Below, one piece after another: positions 38,786 through 47,717 of a DNA stretch of 64,000 nucleotides (position 1 is its first letter; each line of letters starts with the position of its first letter). The position numbers and the translations under genes are program-made. The stretch is from positions 5,002-69,001 of the forward strand of contig BQJV01000001.1 in NCBI GenBank assembly GCA_021604885.1, given 5' to 3'. This stretch comes from Acidimicrobiales bacterium. Its GTDB lineage: Bacteria; Actinomycetota; Acidimicrobiia; Acidimicrobiales; Aldehydirespiratoraceae. Under the pieces are notes generated by a model, which was given only the letters and a program-made list of their open reading frames with translations, did not search any database and was not told the origin of the DNA.

Positions 38786-38832
38786 CGCTGGATAGCGATT
38801 CGCTGCCAACTCATTCATCGACAGATGGCGAT

Positions 38833-39267
38833 TCATAGCCTCGATGCAACATCTGGTGACGAGAGACCGGTTCTCGCACTGAGGATGTGGCAGACGTCGT
38901 CGTCGCCGCAGTCGGCGGGGTCGAGGAGTTCGCTGCGGTTCAACAAGTGCTTGAGCTCGCCTTCGAGGGCTGCGAGTTGGCGTTGCCGTTCCCGCACGTC
39001 GGCCAGTTTCGCTTCGAGCAGCGCACCCACGTGGGTGCACGGCGCAGCCCCCTCGTTGCGGATGTCGATGATGCTGCCGATCTCAGCCAGGGTCAGCCCT
39101 GCCGCTTGGGCCGATCTGATGAAACTGCCGCGCTGGAGAGCGACTTCGTCGTAGAGCCGGTAACCGTTGGGCGCCCGCTCCGGCCGCGGCAGCAGGCCGC
39201 GCCGTTCGTAGAACCTGACTGTCTGGGTGGGGACCCCGAGTGCTTCCGCGAACTCGCCGATCAACAT
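38833..39267 (-). CDS. MerR-family metal-responsive regulator
   Basis: Start at ATG 39267 (MLIGEFAEALGVPTQTVRFY), 144 residues. Classic MerR winged helix (TVRFYERRGLLPRPERAPNGYR), dimerisation helix, and Cys residues C77, C120 and C126 placed like the metal ligands of MerR/ZntR/CadR proteins. Divergent from the mercury-type genes, with a MerR-type operator between. Confidence 0.92.
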   Translation of the reverse strand: MLIGEFAEALGVPTQTVRFYERRGLLPRPERAPNGYRLYDEVALQRGSFIRSAQAAGLTLAEIGSIIDIRNEGAAPCTHVGALLEAKLADVRERQRQLAALEGELKHLLNRSELLDPADCGDDDVCHILSARTGLSSPDVASRL

Positions 39268-39283
39268 CCTCACACGATACTCC

Positions 39284-39314
39284 TTGACCTTGATCCGTGG
39301 TTCAAGGTTTATCG
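39284..39314. promoter_or_regulatory. MerR-type promoter/operator
   Basis: ACCTTGA and TCAAGGT are perfect 7-bp arms with an 8-base centre (39287-39308), overlapping a TTGACC -35 element and leading to TTATCG about 19 bases downstream, the overlong spacer on which MerR proteins act. Directs the plus-strand gene at 39322. Confidence 0.85.
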
Positions 39315-39321
39315 TCGAGAC

Positions 39322-39621
39322 ATGGACGTGACACTGGTCTACTTCGAGGACTGCCCGAACTGGCTCAAGGCCGATGCCCACCTACGCACCCTGGCGGCCG
39401 AACGGCCCGATCTCCACATCACACGCCGGATCGTCGACACCCCCGAGGCAGCGAAGGAGACCCGGTTCCGCGGATCACCCAGCATCCTCGTCGACGGCCA
39501 CGACATCTTCGCCGACGCTGACGCACCAGTCGGGCTGTCGTGCCGCGTGTACCAAACGCCCGACGGCCCGGCCGGCTCGCCGACGATCGAACAACTGCGC
39601 GAAGTGTTGTCTCGTGGCTGA
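39322..39621 (+). CDS. Thioredoxin-like small protein of mercury-type cluster
   Basis: 99 residues beginning MDVTLVYFEDCPNWLKADAH, with GSPSILVDGHDIF and SCRVYQTPDG: the small thioredoxin-like family often listed near organomercurial or MerA genes in actinobacteria. A single Cys (C11) takes the place of a CxxC. Probably binds or passes thiophilic metal or reduces a target; role not proven. It ends within the next small ORF. Confidence 0.75.
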   Translation: MDVTLVYFEDCPNWLKADAHLRTLAAERPDLHITRRIVDTPEAAKETRFRGSPSILVDGHDIFADADAPVGLSCRVYQTPDGPAGSPTIEQLREVLSRG

Positions 39622-39739
39622 GAGAGAAAGCTCTGCGAGCCTTGTTGCTCTTGGCGCGGCCGGGCTCGGTGTCTGCTGCGGGACACCGCTGTCGGGCTCG
39701 GCCGCTCGCACCAGCGCAGCCGCGCGGTGCCTCGTGTGA
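39614..39739 (+). pseudogene. MerT-like transmembrane remnant
   Basis: GTG at 39614 overlaps the preceding stop. 41 residues with SLVALGAAGLGVCCGTPLSG: hydrophobic with a vicinal CysCys near a Pro, as in the first span of mercury importers of the MerT type, then the sequence becomes non-hydrophobic and ends. Likely a truncated MerT-like gene. Confidence 0.5.
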
Positions 39740-39785
39740 GCGCTGACGGCCAAGAATCCAATCCTTCTCACCGAAGGACCCTGTC

Positions 39786-41138
39786 ATGACCACTCCCTAT
39801 GACCTCATCGTGATCGGGGCGGGCATGGCCGGCGTCGAGGCGGCCAACAAGTGCGCGGCTGCCGGCTGGCGGACCGCAATCGTCGACGAACTCCCCTACG
39901 GCGGCACCTGCGCCCTCCGGGGCTGTGACCCCAAGAAGATCCTGCGACGCGGCGCCGAGATCATCGACAGCGCCCGACTTATGCAAGGCAAGGGCATCGA
40001 CAACAGCGGCCTGGCGATCAACTGGGCCGACCTCATGAAACACAAACGCGGCTTCACCGACCCCGTCCCCCAGAACATGGAACGTGGCCTCACCGGCAAC
40101 GGCGTGGAGACCCTCTATGGCACCGCCACCTTCACCGGCACCAACACCGTCGACATCGACGGCGCTGTGCATAACTCGTCACACTTCATGATCGCCACCG
40201 GCGCCCGACCCAAACCACTGGGATTCCCCGGCGCCGACCAACTCATCGACAGCACCGACTTCTTGAACCTCGAGGAACTCCCCGCCCGCATCCTCTTCAT
40301 CGGCGGCGGCTTCATCTCATTCGAGTTCGCCCACATCGCGGCCCGCGCCGGCAGCCGCCCCATCATCGTCGATCGCGGTGAGCGACCCCTCAAGGGATTC
40401 GACCCCGACCTTGTCGAACTCCTCATCACCCGTGGCGCCAAGGTCGGCATCGATGTCCAACGTGAGAGCGTCGTCACCGTGATCGAGCCTCAGCCGTCAG
40501 GGTAGCGAGTCACCGTCGAACGAGCCGGAGCCGAGACCACCATCGAGACCGACCTCGTTGTCCACGGCGCCGGACGGGTCCCTCAGCTGTCTCGCCTGGC
40601 CCTTGACGCGGCCGGCGTCGCCTACGGAGGAAACGGTGTGGACGTGGCCGGCCATCTCCAGAGCACTACCAACTCCGCCGTGTACGCAGCCGGCGATGCG
40701 GCCGACACTCCCGGCATGGCGCTCACGCCGGTCGCTGTGTTCGAAGGCAAGGTCGCCGCGTCAAACATGCTCAAGGGCACGACCACCGTGCCCGACTACG
40801 ACGGCGTCCCCACCGCGGTATTCACCATCCCCGAACTCGCCCGCGTCGGCCTCCTCGAAGAAGATGCCCGAGCCCAAGGCATCGACCTCGACGTCCGCTA
40901 CTCCGATACCAGCGGCTGGTACTCGAACTACCGCATCGGCGAAACCATCGCCGCGGTCAAGATCCTCGTGAACAAGACCACCAACACCATCGTCGGCGCC
41001 CACATGTTCGGACCCGAATACGGCGAACTCATCAACTTCTGCGCCCTCGCCATGAAACTCGACCTGACCACCCGCCAACTCAAATCCATGACCGCCGCCT
41101 ACCCCACCGTCACCGCCGACCTCGGCTCAATGCTCTGA
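39786..41138 (+). pseudogene. MerA-like FAD/NAD(P) disulfide oxidoreductase with one in-frame amber
   Basis: Codon 240 (40503-40505) is TAG; the same frame is open before and after it for a full 450-codon protein. FAD motif DLIVIGAGMAGVEAA, redox pair C42 and C47 in GGTCALRGCDPKK, NAD motif ILFIGGGFISFEFA, second FAD motif AVYAAGDAAD and a dimerisation domain (TAVFTIPELARVGL). It lacks an N-terminal HMA domain and the C-terminal CysCys of true mercuric reductase, so it is a MerA relative. The amber stands between PSG and RVTVE, where a single base change from several sense codons is possible. Confidence 0.85.
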
Positions 41139-41161
41139 CAGAACCATTTCTGCCACCGAGT

Positions 41162-41491
41162 TCATCGTGGCGCGTACATGATGACCGCGACTCCCAGCAG
41201 GCATGCGAAAGCGCCGATCAGGTCGAAGCGGTCGGGGCGAAAACCATCGACAGCCATACCCCACGCCAGCGAACCCGCGACGAAGATCCCGCCGTAGGCC
41301 GCCAGGATCCGTCCAAAGTTGTTCTCGGATTGGAAAGTGGCCACGAAGCCATACGCACCCAACGCAGCGATCCCTGCACCAATCCAGACGAGGCCGCGAT
41401 CCTCGCGCACACCTTGCCACACCAACCAGGCACCCCCAATCTCGGCCAACGCCGCGAGCGCGAAGAGCGCCAACGATCGTCCAACCGTCAC
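41162..41491 (-). CDS. YnfA/UPF0060 small membrane protein
   Basis: Start at GTG 41491 ([20 protein letters not shown]), 109 residues, four spans. Family features: [59 protein letters not shown]. The usual length is 108-110. YnfA proteins resemble small multidrug transporters; substrate uncertain. Convergent with the MerA-like gene. Confidence 0.92.
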   Translation of the reverse strand: MTVGRSLALFALAALAEIGGAWLVWQGVREDRGLVWIGAGIAALGAYGFVATFQSENNFGRILAAYGGIFVAGSLAWGMAVDGFRPDRFDLIGAFACLLGVAVIMYAPR

Positions 41492-41534
41492 CGGCGCGTT
41501 CCTCGGACCGTCGCGTCCAAACTCGCCCTGAGAG

Positions 41535-41799
41535 TCAAGCGGCGTGCTCGATGATCGGGCACACGGACGCCTCGACGCCCCGGCGCAGTATCGAGCGAGC
41601 ACAGTCGGTCTCGCAGTACTTGCAGCTCCTCGATCCGCTGGTCGATTTCCATGACCTTGGCGGCCACCATGGACTCGACCCGCCTGCACGGTCTCTCGCC
41701 GGTGTCAGACAACTGCAACACCCGACGAATGTCGGCGAAGGTCAGACCCAGCGACTTGGCCGACCTGATGAACCCCAGTCGCTCGACCGACTCACTCGT
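41535..41799 (-). pseudogene. MerR-type regulator remnant
   Basis: SVERLGFIRSAKSLGLTFAD and [20 protein letters not shown] are the middle and dimer helix of a MerR protein; a frame change near 41605 restores [19 protein letters not shown] to a stop at 41535. The DNA-binding N-terminus is missing: the sequence joins directly to the 3' end of the EamA gene (overlapping its stop), a recombination scar. Confidence 0.75.
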
Positions 41800-42814
41800 G
41801 GTGTGAGTGGCGGTGGTGAAGATCTGGGACGTGCGGATGGGTGTGCATCCGCGGCTGATGGGTGTGGCGTACCTGGGCTGGGTCGTCATGACAGTGGTCG
41901 TGGTGGTCGTCGTCGTGGCTGTGTTCATGTTCGTGCTCGACCTTCTCATGGGAATGCCCGTGTTCATGCGATGACTGAATGGACATCGCAACTCCTGAAG
42001 CGGCCAGCGCGACCGCGACCAGTTGCACCCAGGCCACCGCCTCGCCGAGAGCAACCCACGCAATGAACACACCGATGAACGGTGCGGTGGCGAAGATGAC
42101 CTGCCCGCGGGCTGCGCCCAGGTCGCGGGCGCCTTTCACCCACAAGACGATCGATGCGCCGTAGCCGGCCGCGCCCACGGCCAGGGCCGCGACCACCGCA
42201 CCGGCGCTGATTCCGGCTGTGTCATCGGCGAAGGCAAGACCGAGCATCAGGTTGGCAGCGCCTGCGATCGCTCCTTTCAGCAGCACGACGTGTTCGGGGC
42301 CGAGCTGATCGATCTTGGCGGTGACGCCATTGTCAAGACCCCAGGCGACGCACGCCGCAGCAATGAGCAGGGCCCCGACGCTCACTTCAGCGCCGGGTTC
42401 CCAAACCAGAATCATCCCGGCCCCCGTCACGAGAGCTGCGCCGGTAGCGACACGCCGCCCGAGATGCTCTCGAAAGATCGTGGCCGCCAACAACACCGTG
42501 GCGGCCAGCTCCAGGTTCAACAGGATCGACGCCGTGGCTGCCGATGTGCGTGCCAGCCCTGCGATCAGAAGTGCGGGCCCCACTGCGCCGCCAGCGATCA
42601 CTGCTACAGACGCCGGCCGCCAATCACGCTGCACCGCCTGCCAGGTCGGGGGTCGGCGAACAACCGCCGGAAGGACCGCCAAACCAGCACCGAGGTACAA
42701 CAGCCCGGCCAGCACCAAGGTCGGGACGTCTCCCGACAACTTCGATGCTGCTGGTGCCGATGCTCCGAACAACGCTGCGGCGAGCAGGCAGCGAGTCACA
42801 CCGATCCGATTCAC
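41792..42814 (-). CDS. EamA-family transporter with His-rich tail
   Basis: Start at GTG 42814 (VNRIGVTRCLLAAALFGAS), 340 residues: ten spans in two EamA repeats, then a cytosolic tail of about 50 residues (from about 288) rich in His, Asp and Glu (HEHGHSHEKVEHEHEHSHDD). Such tails bind Zn, Ni or Co. Standing among metal genes, it may export a metal ion or metal complex. The family as a whole has diverse substrates. The tail ends exactly at the MerR remnant junction. Confidence 0.9.
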   Translation of the reverse strand: MNRIGVTRCLLAAALFGASAPAASKLSGDVPTLVLAGLLYLGAGLAVLPAVVRRPPTWQAVQRDWRPASVAVIAGGAVGPALLIAGLARTSAATASILLNLELAATVLLAATIFREHLGRRVATGAALVTGAGMILVWEPGAEVSVGALLIAAACVAWGLDNGVTAKIDQLGPEHVVLLKGAIAGAANLMLGLAFADDTAGISAGAVVAALAVGAAGYGASIVLWVKGARDLGAARGQVIFATAPFIGVFIAWVALGEAVAWVQLVAVALAASGVAMSIQSSHEHGHSHEKVEHEHEHSHDDDHHDHCHDDPAQVRHTHQPRMHTHPHVPDLHHRHSHHE

Positions 42815-42927
42815 GACCGCATTCTCGCACCTCGCATCCTGCCTCTGTGGCCCTCGCCGGCCCGTCAGCTCGGGTGGGTCTGTCAGAAGTGTTGTACCGC
42901 GGGCGTGATCGGAGGAACCCCAATTGA

Positions 42928-43812
42928 TCACGAAGTGGGCGCGGTGCGTCGGAACGGTTCGGCGAGTTGGTCTCTGAAGCCGTTCGGGTAGTGGGGTTGA
43001 CCGGCGACGCCGAGATCGTCGGAGGTGAGCTCACCCGTCGAGCTGGCTGGCCGGTAGGTGCCCATGACGCGGTCCCACAAGAGGGTGAAGAGTCCGAAGT
43101 TGACGTCGCCCTCGCCGGGGTAGCGAAGGTGGTGGAGACGATGTCCGGCGTTGACGGCGAGCCATTCCCCGAGGGTCCCTGTTGCGTAGTCGATGTTGGC
43201 GTGCTGGACGAGGAGTTGAATGGCGACGCAGCCAGCGAGCGCCACCGCGACGGGTTGGGGGATGCCGACGAGCAGCAACGGTGCGATGCCGGCGGTCATC
43301 TCGATCGCTTGGTGAAGAGGATGTTTCATGAGGCCGTTCAACCCGTAGAACCGGCTGACGCTGTGGTGCACAGCGTGGAACCGCCAGAGCCATCCGATCC
43401 GGTGGCTGACGGCGTGGGCGAAGGTGATGCCCGCGTCGAGAACGAGCACGGCGGCGATGACCTGGATCACGAAGGGCAACTCGCGGGGCCACAAGTCGAC
43501 GATGGTCACCCGAGTGGCCAAGAGCGGCAGCGCAATGACGCTCACGGCGTTGAGCGTCTCGTTGAGCGCGGCGTATGCGAGATCACGACCGGTGTCGCCT
43601 CGGTCGATGTTCCAGGCTCGATCGTAGGGTGCGATGCGTTCGGCGACGAACGTCCAGCTGAGCGCGACGGCGACGACAGCCACGACCACCAGGTCGCGTC
43701 CGGCGGCGCCCCACAGCACTGCGCCGTTCGCGCCGACGAGAAGCAACGGCAGATGAGCGTGGCGAACGAGGGTGACGAGCGGCGGATGGCCGGTGGCCGG
43801 AGTTGCATGCAT
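42928..43812 (-). CDS. Fatty acid hydroxylase/sterol desaturase-family di-iron protein
   Basis: 294 residues, membrane protein with the three histidine boxes of the family: HAVSH (133-137), HAVHH (146-150) and HRLHH near 225, plus H164/H167 and QHANIDY. These ligate a di-iron centre that hydroxylates lipids. The AraC-type regulator upstream (54 bases) on the same strand is its likely controller. Substrate unknown. Confidence 0.9.
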   Translation of the reverse strand: MHATPATGHPPLVTLVRHAHLPLLLVGANGAVLWGAAGRDLVVVAVVAVALSWTFVAERIAPYDRAWNIDRGDTGRDLAYAALNETLNAVSVIALPLLATRVTIVDLWPRELPFVIQVIAAVLVLDAGITFAHAVSHRIGWLWRFHAVHHSVSRFYGLNGLMKHPLHQAIEMTAGIAPLLLVGIPQPVAVALAGCVAIQLLVQHANIDYATGTLGEWLAVNAGHRLHHLRYPGEGDVNFGLFTLLWDRVMGTYRPASSTGELTSDDLGVAGQPHYPNGFRDQLAEPFRRTAPTS

Positions 43813-43865
43813 GAAATGAGCATGAGTCGCGGCTGCCAGATTGTCTTGTACGCAGATGCCGCGGC

Positions 43866-44606
43866 CTACGAGGGCGGCTCAAAGCGCGACGAGGCCAGCA
43901 GGTCAGACGGGGCCATTCCGAAGTGGTCGCGGAAGGTGTGCGTGAGGTGAGCACTGTCGGTGAAGCCCGCTTCGTGCGCGGCGGTGGTCAGTGACGCGCC
44001 GGTGCTGAGAGCCTCGATGGCATGCAGCATCCGCACCCATCGCCGGTACCTGCGCATCGGGATGCCGACCTCGCGTGCGAACCGCTGCGAGAACCGGCTG
44101 GGCGACAGTCCGCTGCGGGCGGCGAACTCGACGACCGAACCCGCGCCCGGGGCGTCGGCCAGCTCCGCGAGCGCGGCTGCGACACCGCTACTCACAACGG
44201 CGGCGCCGCCTGGGGCGGGGTTCGGCGCGTCATCGACGAGGGCGAGGACACCAGAGACGATCGCTTCACTGCGCTTGGACCCAGACGGCACCGGCAGATC
44301 GAGGCTGATGGGTGAGCCTTCACAACGGGCGCCGAGCTGGCGGCCCGCCGTGCTGTCGGCATCGACGAACACCATCGTTGCGAAGCCCGATGAGCTGATC
44401 TCGTGGGCGAGATCGGACGGAACGACGACGGTCGAGGCGGCGATCTCATCTCCGGCGCCGTGGCGGACAGTTACCGAGGCGTTCGAAGAGATGATCTGCA
44501 CTGCGTGATGGGCGTGGCGTCGAGTCGGCCCGTACACGCCGCGATACAGCAGCCACCACGACCCCATGGAGACGACACCGCCCCACCCGGCGCCCTCCTC
44601 AGACAT
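43866..44606 (-). CDS. AraC-family regulator
   Basis: 246 residues. C-terminal tandem helix-turn-helix: SVVEFAARSGLSPSRFSQRF and LTTAAHEAGFTDSAHLTHTF with the family ending FRDHFGMAPSDLL. N-terminal cupin-like region (HHAVQIISS, AHEISSSG). A downstream Met (MGSWWLLYRG) is an alternative start. Precedes the lipid hydroxylase gene. Confidence 0.9.
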   Translation of the reverse strand: MSEEGAGWGGVVSMGSWWLLYRGVYGPTRRHAHHAVQIISSNASVTVRHGAGDEIAASTVVVPSDLAHEISSSGFATMVFVDADSTAGRQLGARCEGSPISLDLPVPSGSKRSEAIVSGVLALVDDAPNPAPGGAAVVSSGVAAALAELADAPGAGSVVEFAARSGLSPSRFSQRFAREVGIPMRRYRRWVRMLHAIEALSTGASLTTAAHEAGFTDSAHLTHTFRDHFGMAPSDLLASSRFEPPS

Positions 44607-44652
44607 TGCGCACCGTGCGCGTGATCGACGTTACGCTGCGCCGCATATATTC

Positions 44653-44668
44653 AACGGTAGCAGCCGTT
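44653..44668. promoter_or_regulatory. Operator-like inverted repeat before ArsR 1
   Basis: AACGG and CCGTT with a 6-base centre, in the AT-rich run CATATATTCAACGG just before the ArsR start at 44680. Fits an ArsR/SmtB self-repression site. Confidence 0.5.
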
Positions 44669-44679
44669 ATCATCGCTCT

Positions 44680-45066
44680 ATGCCGATACTTAACTCAGAC
44701 GGCGAAACCGCGACGCCACCATTGGCTGACGCCGATCTCGAAAGCCCCGCTGACGCACACCTGGCCGCCAAGCTGTTTCGGGGATTCGCCGATCCGATGC
44801 GGCTGGCGATCCTGAACCAGCTCGACGACGGCGAACTGCGCGTTACCGACCTGGTCCAGCGGTTGGACGGATCCCAAGGCAATATTTCGGGGCACTTGCA
44901 GTGTCTGAAAGGATGCGGGTTGGTAGCCGATCGGCCCGAGGGCCGTCAGGTCTTCTACCGCATCGCCCGACCCGAGGTCGTCGCCGTGTTGCGCGCCGGC
45001 TCAGAGCTGTTGGCGTGCTCGGGTGTGCAGATCTCGTTGTGCCCGAACTACCGGAACCGACGATGA
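44680..45066 (+). CDS. ArsR/SmtB repressor, CmtR-like
   Basis: 128 residues. Winged helix AAKLFRGFADPMRLAILNQL, RVTDLVQRLDGSQGNISGHL. Cysteines in HLQCLKGCGLV plus two in the tail (LLACSGVQISLCPNY) resemble the Cd/Pb site of CmtR (C-x3-C in the recognition region plus a tail Cys). It would release DNA on metal binding. ATGA overlap with the ATPase gene shows the target. Confidence 0.92.
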   Translation: MPILNSDGETATPPLADADLESPADAHLAAKLFRGFADPMRLAILNQLDDGELRVTDLVQRLDGSQGNISGHLQCLKGCGLVADRPEGRQVFYRIARPEVVAVLRAGSELLACSGVQISLCPNYRNRR

Positions 45067-46997
45067 ACGGCACCGACGCCGGGCCAGTCGTCGATGTCGA
45101 CGACGACCACGACGATGACGACGGCGCCGAGCGTTTGTGGGAGAGCCGAGAGGTGCGCTGGTCGGCACTGGCCGGGCTGCTGCTCCTCATCGGCTTCGTC
45201 GCAGGCCGCTTCGACGCGTCGACCGCGGTAGTCACCGGGCTGTATGTCGCGGCGACGGTGGCTGGGTTGCGGTTCTTCGCGCTCGAGGCACTCGAGGACC
45301 TGATCCGCGAACGCTCGATTGGCATCGAGTTGTTGATGACCGTCGGCACCCTCGCCGCGGGTGGGCTCGGCGAGTGGGGCGAGGCCGCCACGTTGGCGTT
45401 CCTATACTCGATTTCCGAAGCGCTCGAAGAGTTCACCGAGGACCGCACCCGCAACGCCATCAAGGCGCTGATGGACCTCGCCCCCAAACAGGTCACCCGG
45501 CTGCGCGACGGCACAGAGGAACAGATCGACGTCGCCGACCTCATCGTGGGCGACCGGTTCCTGGTCCGCCCCGGCGAAGGGATCGGCACCGACGGCACCA
45601 TCATCGAGGGCCGCTCCGCACTCAACGAAGCCGCCATCACTGGCGAATCGGTCCCAGTCGACAAACAGACCGGCGACAAGGTATTCGCCGGAACGCTGAA
45701 CACCACCGGCGCGCTCGTCGTGGACGCCACCGCCACATCGGCGGACAACACCCTGGCCAAGATCGTGGACCTGGTCAGCGAAGCGCAGGAAGCCAAGGGC
45801 CGCGGCGAGCAGTTCATGACCCGCTTCGCCCGGATCTACTCCCCCTCGGTGCTTCTCGTCGGAGTCCTGGTGGCGGTCGGCGGAGGGGCGTTCACCGCGG
45901 ACTGGTCCGAGTGGGTCGCTCGGGCCGCGACGGTGATCGTCGCCGCCGCACCGTGCGCGCTGGTCATCTCGATCCCGGTCACCTACGTCGCCGCCATCGG
46001 CAACGCCAGCCGCAAAGGCATCCTCATCAAGGGAGGCATCTACCTCGAAGAACTGGCCCGGCTCACCGTGTTGGCCTTGGACAAGACCGGGACCCTCACC
46101 CAAGGCCAACCCCGCGTCGTGGAGATCGTGGCCGCCGCAGGCGAGACCGACGAGTCGGTGCTCGCCGCCGCCGCGGTGGTGGAGCAACGGTCCGAGCATC
46201 CCCTTGCCATGGCCGTGATGATCCGAGCGCGTGAGCTCGGCCTCGCCACCCCGTCGGCTGGCGACAGCTTCGAAGCGCTGATCGGTGCCGGCGCCCAAGC
46301 CTCCGCTGACGGGCGCCGCTACCTTGTGGGTTCACCGACCCTGATGCAGGACCGAGGCCTCGCGCTCAACGGGCTACAAGAACGGGTTCAGGAGCTCGAG
46401 ACCGCCGGCCAGACCGCCATCGTCGTCGCCGTAGACGACCGGGTGGTAGGTGTGATCGGGATCGCCGATGTGGTCCGACCCCAAGCCCGCGACGCCTTGC
46501 GAGATCTCCACAGCGAAGGCGTGGAACGCATCGTGATGCTCACCGGCGACAACGCCCGCACCGCTGCCGCAGTGGCCAACCAGGTCGGCATCGACGAAGT
46601 GCAAGCCCATCTGAAACCAGACGACAAGTCGCGCATCGTCGCCGAACTCGCCCGTCATGGGCACGTCGGCATGGTCGGTGACGGCGTGAACGACGCCCCC
46701 GCGCTCGCCGCCGCGTCAGTCGGCATCGCGATGGGCACCGCCGGCAGCGACGTCGCCCTCGAGACCGCCGACGTCGCGCTCATGGCCGACGACCTGTCCA
46801 AACTCACCGAAGCCCTCCGGATCGGACGGCGCACCCGCCGCGTCGTCGCCCAAAACATCGCGCTCAGCCTCGTCATCCTCGCCATCCTCGTCCCCGGAGC
46901 CCTCGCCGGCGTGTTCACGCTGCCAATCGCTGTGCTCGCCCACGAACTCTCCGAGCTCGCCGTGATCGCCAACGGCCTCCGCCTCACCCGAAAATGA
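45063..46997 (+). CDS. P1B-type heavy-metal ATPase with APC motif
   Basis: 644 residues. Acidic His/Asp N-terminus (DVDDDHDDDDG) instead of an HMA domain. TGES (193-196), transmembrane metal motif APC (296-298) in AAAPCALVIS, phosphorylation DKTGT (340-344), SEHPLA and GDGVNDAPAL. The neighbouring sequence (CALVISIPVTYVAAIGNASR) is that of Cd/Zn/Pb exporters, which normally have CPC; here the first Cys is Ala. Whether specificity changes is open. Coupled with ArsR before and LspA after. Confidence 0.95.
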   Translation: MNGTDAGPVVDVDDDHDDDDGAERLWESREVRWSALAGLLLLIGFVAGRFDASTAVVTGLYVAATVAGLRFFALEALEDLIRERSIGIELLMTVGTLAAGGLGEWGEAATLAFLYSISEALEEFTEDRTRNAIKALMDLAPKQVTRLRDGTEEQIDVADLIVGDRFLVRPGEGIGTDGTIIEGRSALNEAAITGESVPVDKQTGDKVFAGTLNTTGALVVDATATSADNTLAKIVDLVSEAQEAKGRGEQFMTRFARIYSPSVLLVGVLVAVGGGAFTADWSEWVARAATVIVAAAPCALVISIPVTYVAAIGNASRKGILIKGGIYLEELARLTVLALDKTGTLTQGQPRVVEIVAAAGETDESVLAAAAVVEQRSEHPLAMAVMIRARELGLATPSAGDSFEALIGAGAQASADGRRYLVGSPTLMQDRGLALNGLQERVQELETAGQTAIVVAVDDRVVGVIGIADVVRPQARDALRDLHSEGVERIVMLTGDNARTAAAVANQVGIDEVQAHLKPDDKSRIVAELARHGHVGMVGDGVNDAPALAAASVGIAMGTAGSDVALETADVALMADDLSKLTEALRIGRRTRRVVAQNIALSLVILAILVPGALAGVFTLPIAVLAHELSELAVIANGLRLTRK

Positions 46998-47482
46998 CCC
47001 ACCCAACTCTCGATCCCACCGCACGGCGCCATAAGCGCACAGCTCTGATCCTCACCGCCACAGTGGTGTTCGGTCTCGACATCGGCACCAAGGTTGCGGC
47101 CAGCATCGTTCTCGCCGACAGTGACATCGATCTGCCAGGCCCTCTCGACCTCCGTCTCTCTCACAACTCCGGCGTCGCATTCGGGTTGGGCAACACCGCG
47201 CCGGCATGGCTGATCCTCACCCTCACCGGAGTCTTCGCCATCGCCATCGGCATCGCGGCCTGGCGCGGCCATTTCCCCAGCACCATCGCCGCCGGTGTTG
47301 TGATCGGCGGAGCGCTCGCCAACGTGGCCGACCGCTCCGAAGCCGGCACCGTCGTCGACATGCTCCACACCGGCTGGTGGCCCACCTTCAACGTCGCCGA
47401 CATCGCAATCGTCTGCGGAGCCCTCGCGCTCGCCATCACCGACTGGCGCGCCGCACCACACGAAGCAGCGGACACCCCATGA
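46994..47482 (+). CDS. lspA: Signal peptidase II (lipoprotein), resistance-operon copy
   Basis: 162 residues, four spans; catalytic aspartates D113 in NVADRSEAG and D136 in FNVADIAIV, and the SHNSGVAFGLG loop. Starts inside the ATPase stop (ATGA). LspA copies next to cadmium/zinc ATPases are known; they may process a metal-binding lipoprotein. Confidence 0.93.
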   Translation: MTHPTLDPTARRHKRTALILTATVVFGLDIGTKVAASIVLADSDIDLPGPLDLRLSHNSGVAFGLGNTAPAWLILTLTGVFAIAIGIAAWRGHFPSTIAAGVVIGGALANVADRSEAGTVVDMLHTGWWPTFNVADIAIVCGALALAITDWRAAPHEAADTP

Positions 47483-47682
47483 CAGACAGCTGCGACCAGC
47501 GCTACCACGAGCTTCCACCCGGCGAACCATTCGATCCGAGTGCCGAGCGCACTGACCCGGCCCGGATTCCGCTGTCACCCGCGCCGCTCCTGCAGCAACG
47601 TTCTGGCACCGAATCCAACCGCGAACGTAACGGCGAACAACACCCCAAACGCCGACACCGCCATCACGACTGTCTCATGTGA
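47479..47682 (+). CDS. Small His-rich-tail ORF after lspA
   Basis: ATG overlaps the lspA stop. 67 residues, polar, ending KRRHRHHDCLM. No family known. On the opposite strand a 30-codon hydrophobic frame (MAVSAFGVLFAVTFAVGFGA) overlaps 47570-47665, so which strand codes is uncertain; the coupling to lspA favours this one. Confidence 0.4.
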   Translation: MTDSCDQRYHELPPGEPFDPSAERTDPARIPLSPAPLLQQRSGTESNRERNGEQHPKRRHRHHDCLM

Positions 47683-47717
47683 TCGTGGCCCTCGACGCTC
47701 AGCGCGGCCGTGGTCAA

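Noticed and set aside
47570..47665. 30-codon hydrophobic ORF on the minus strand
   Set aside because: It could be a tiny membrane protein but has no neighbour coupling or convincing ribosome-binding site; noted under the opposite-strand ORF only.
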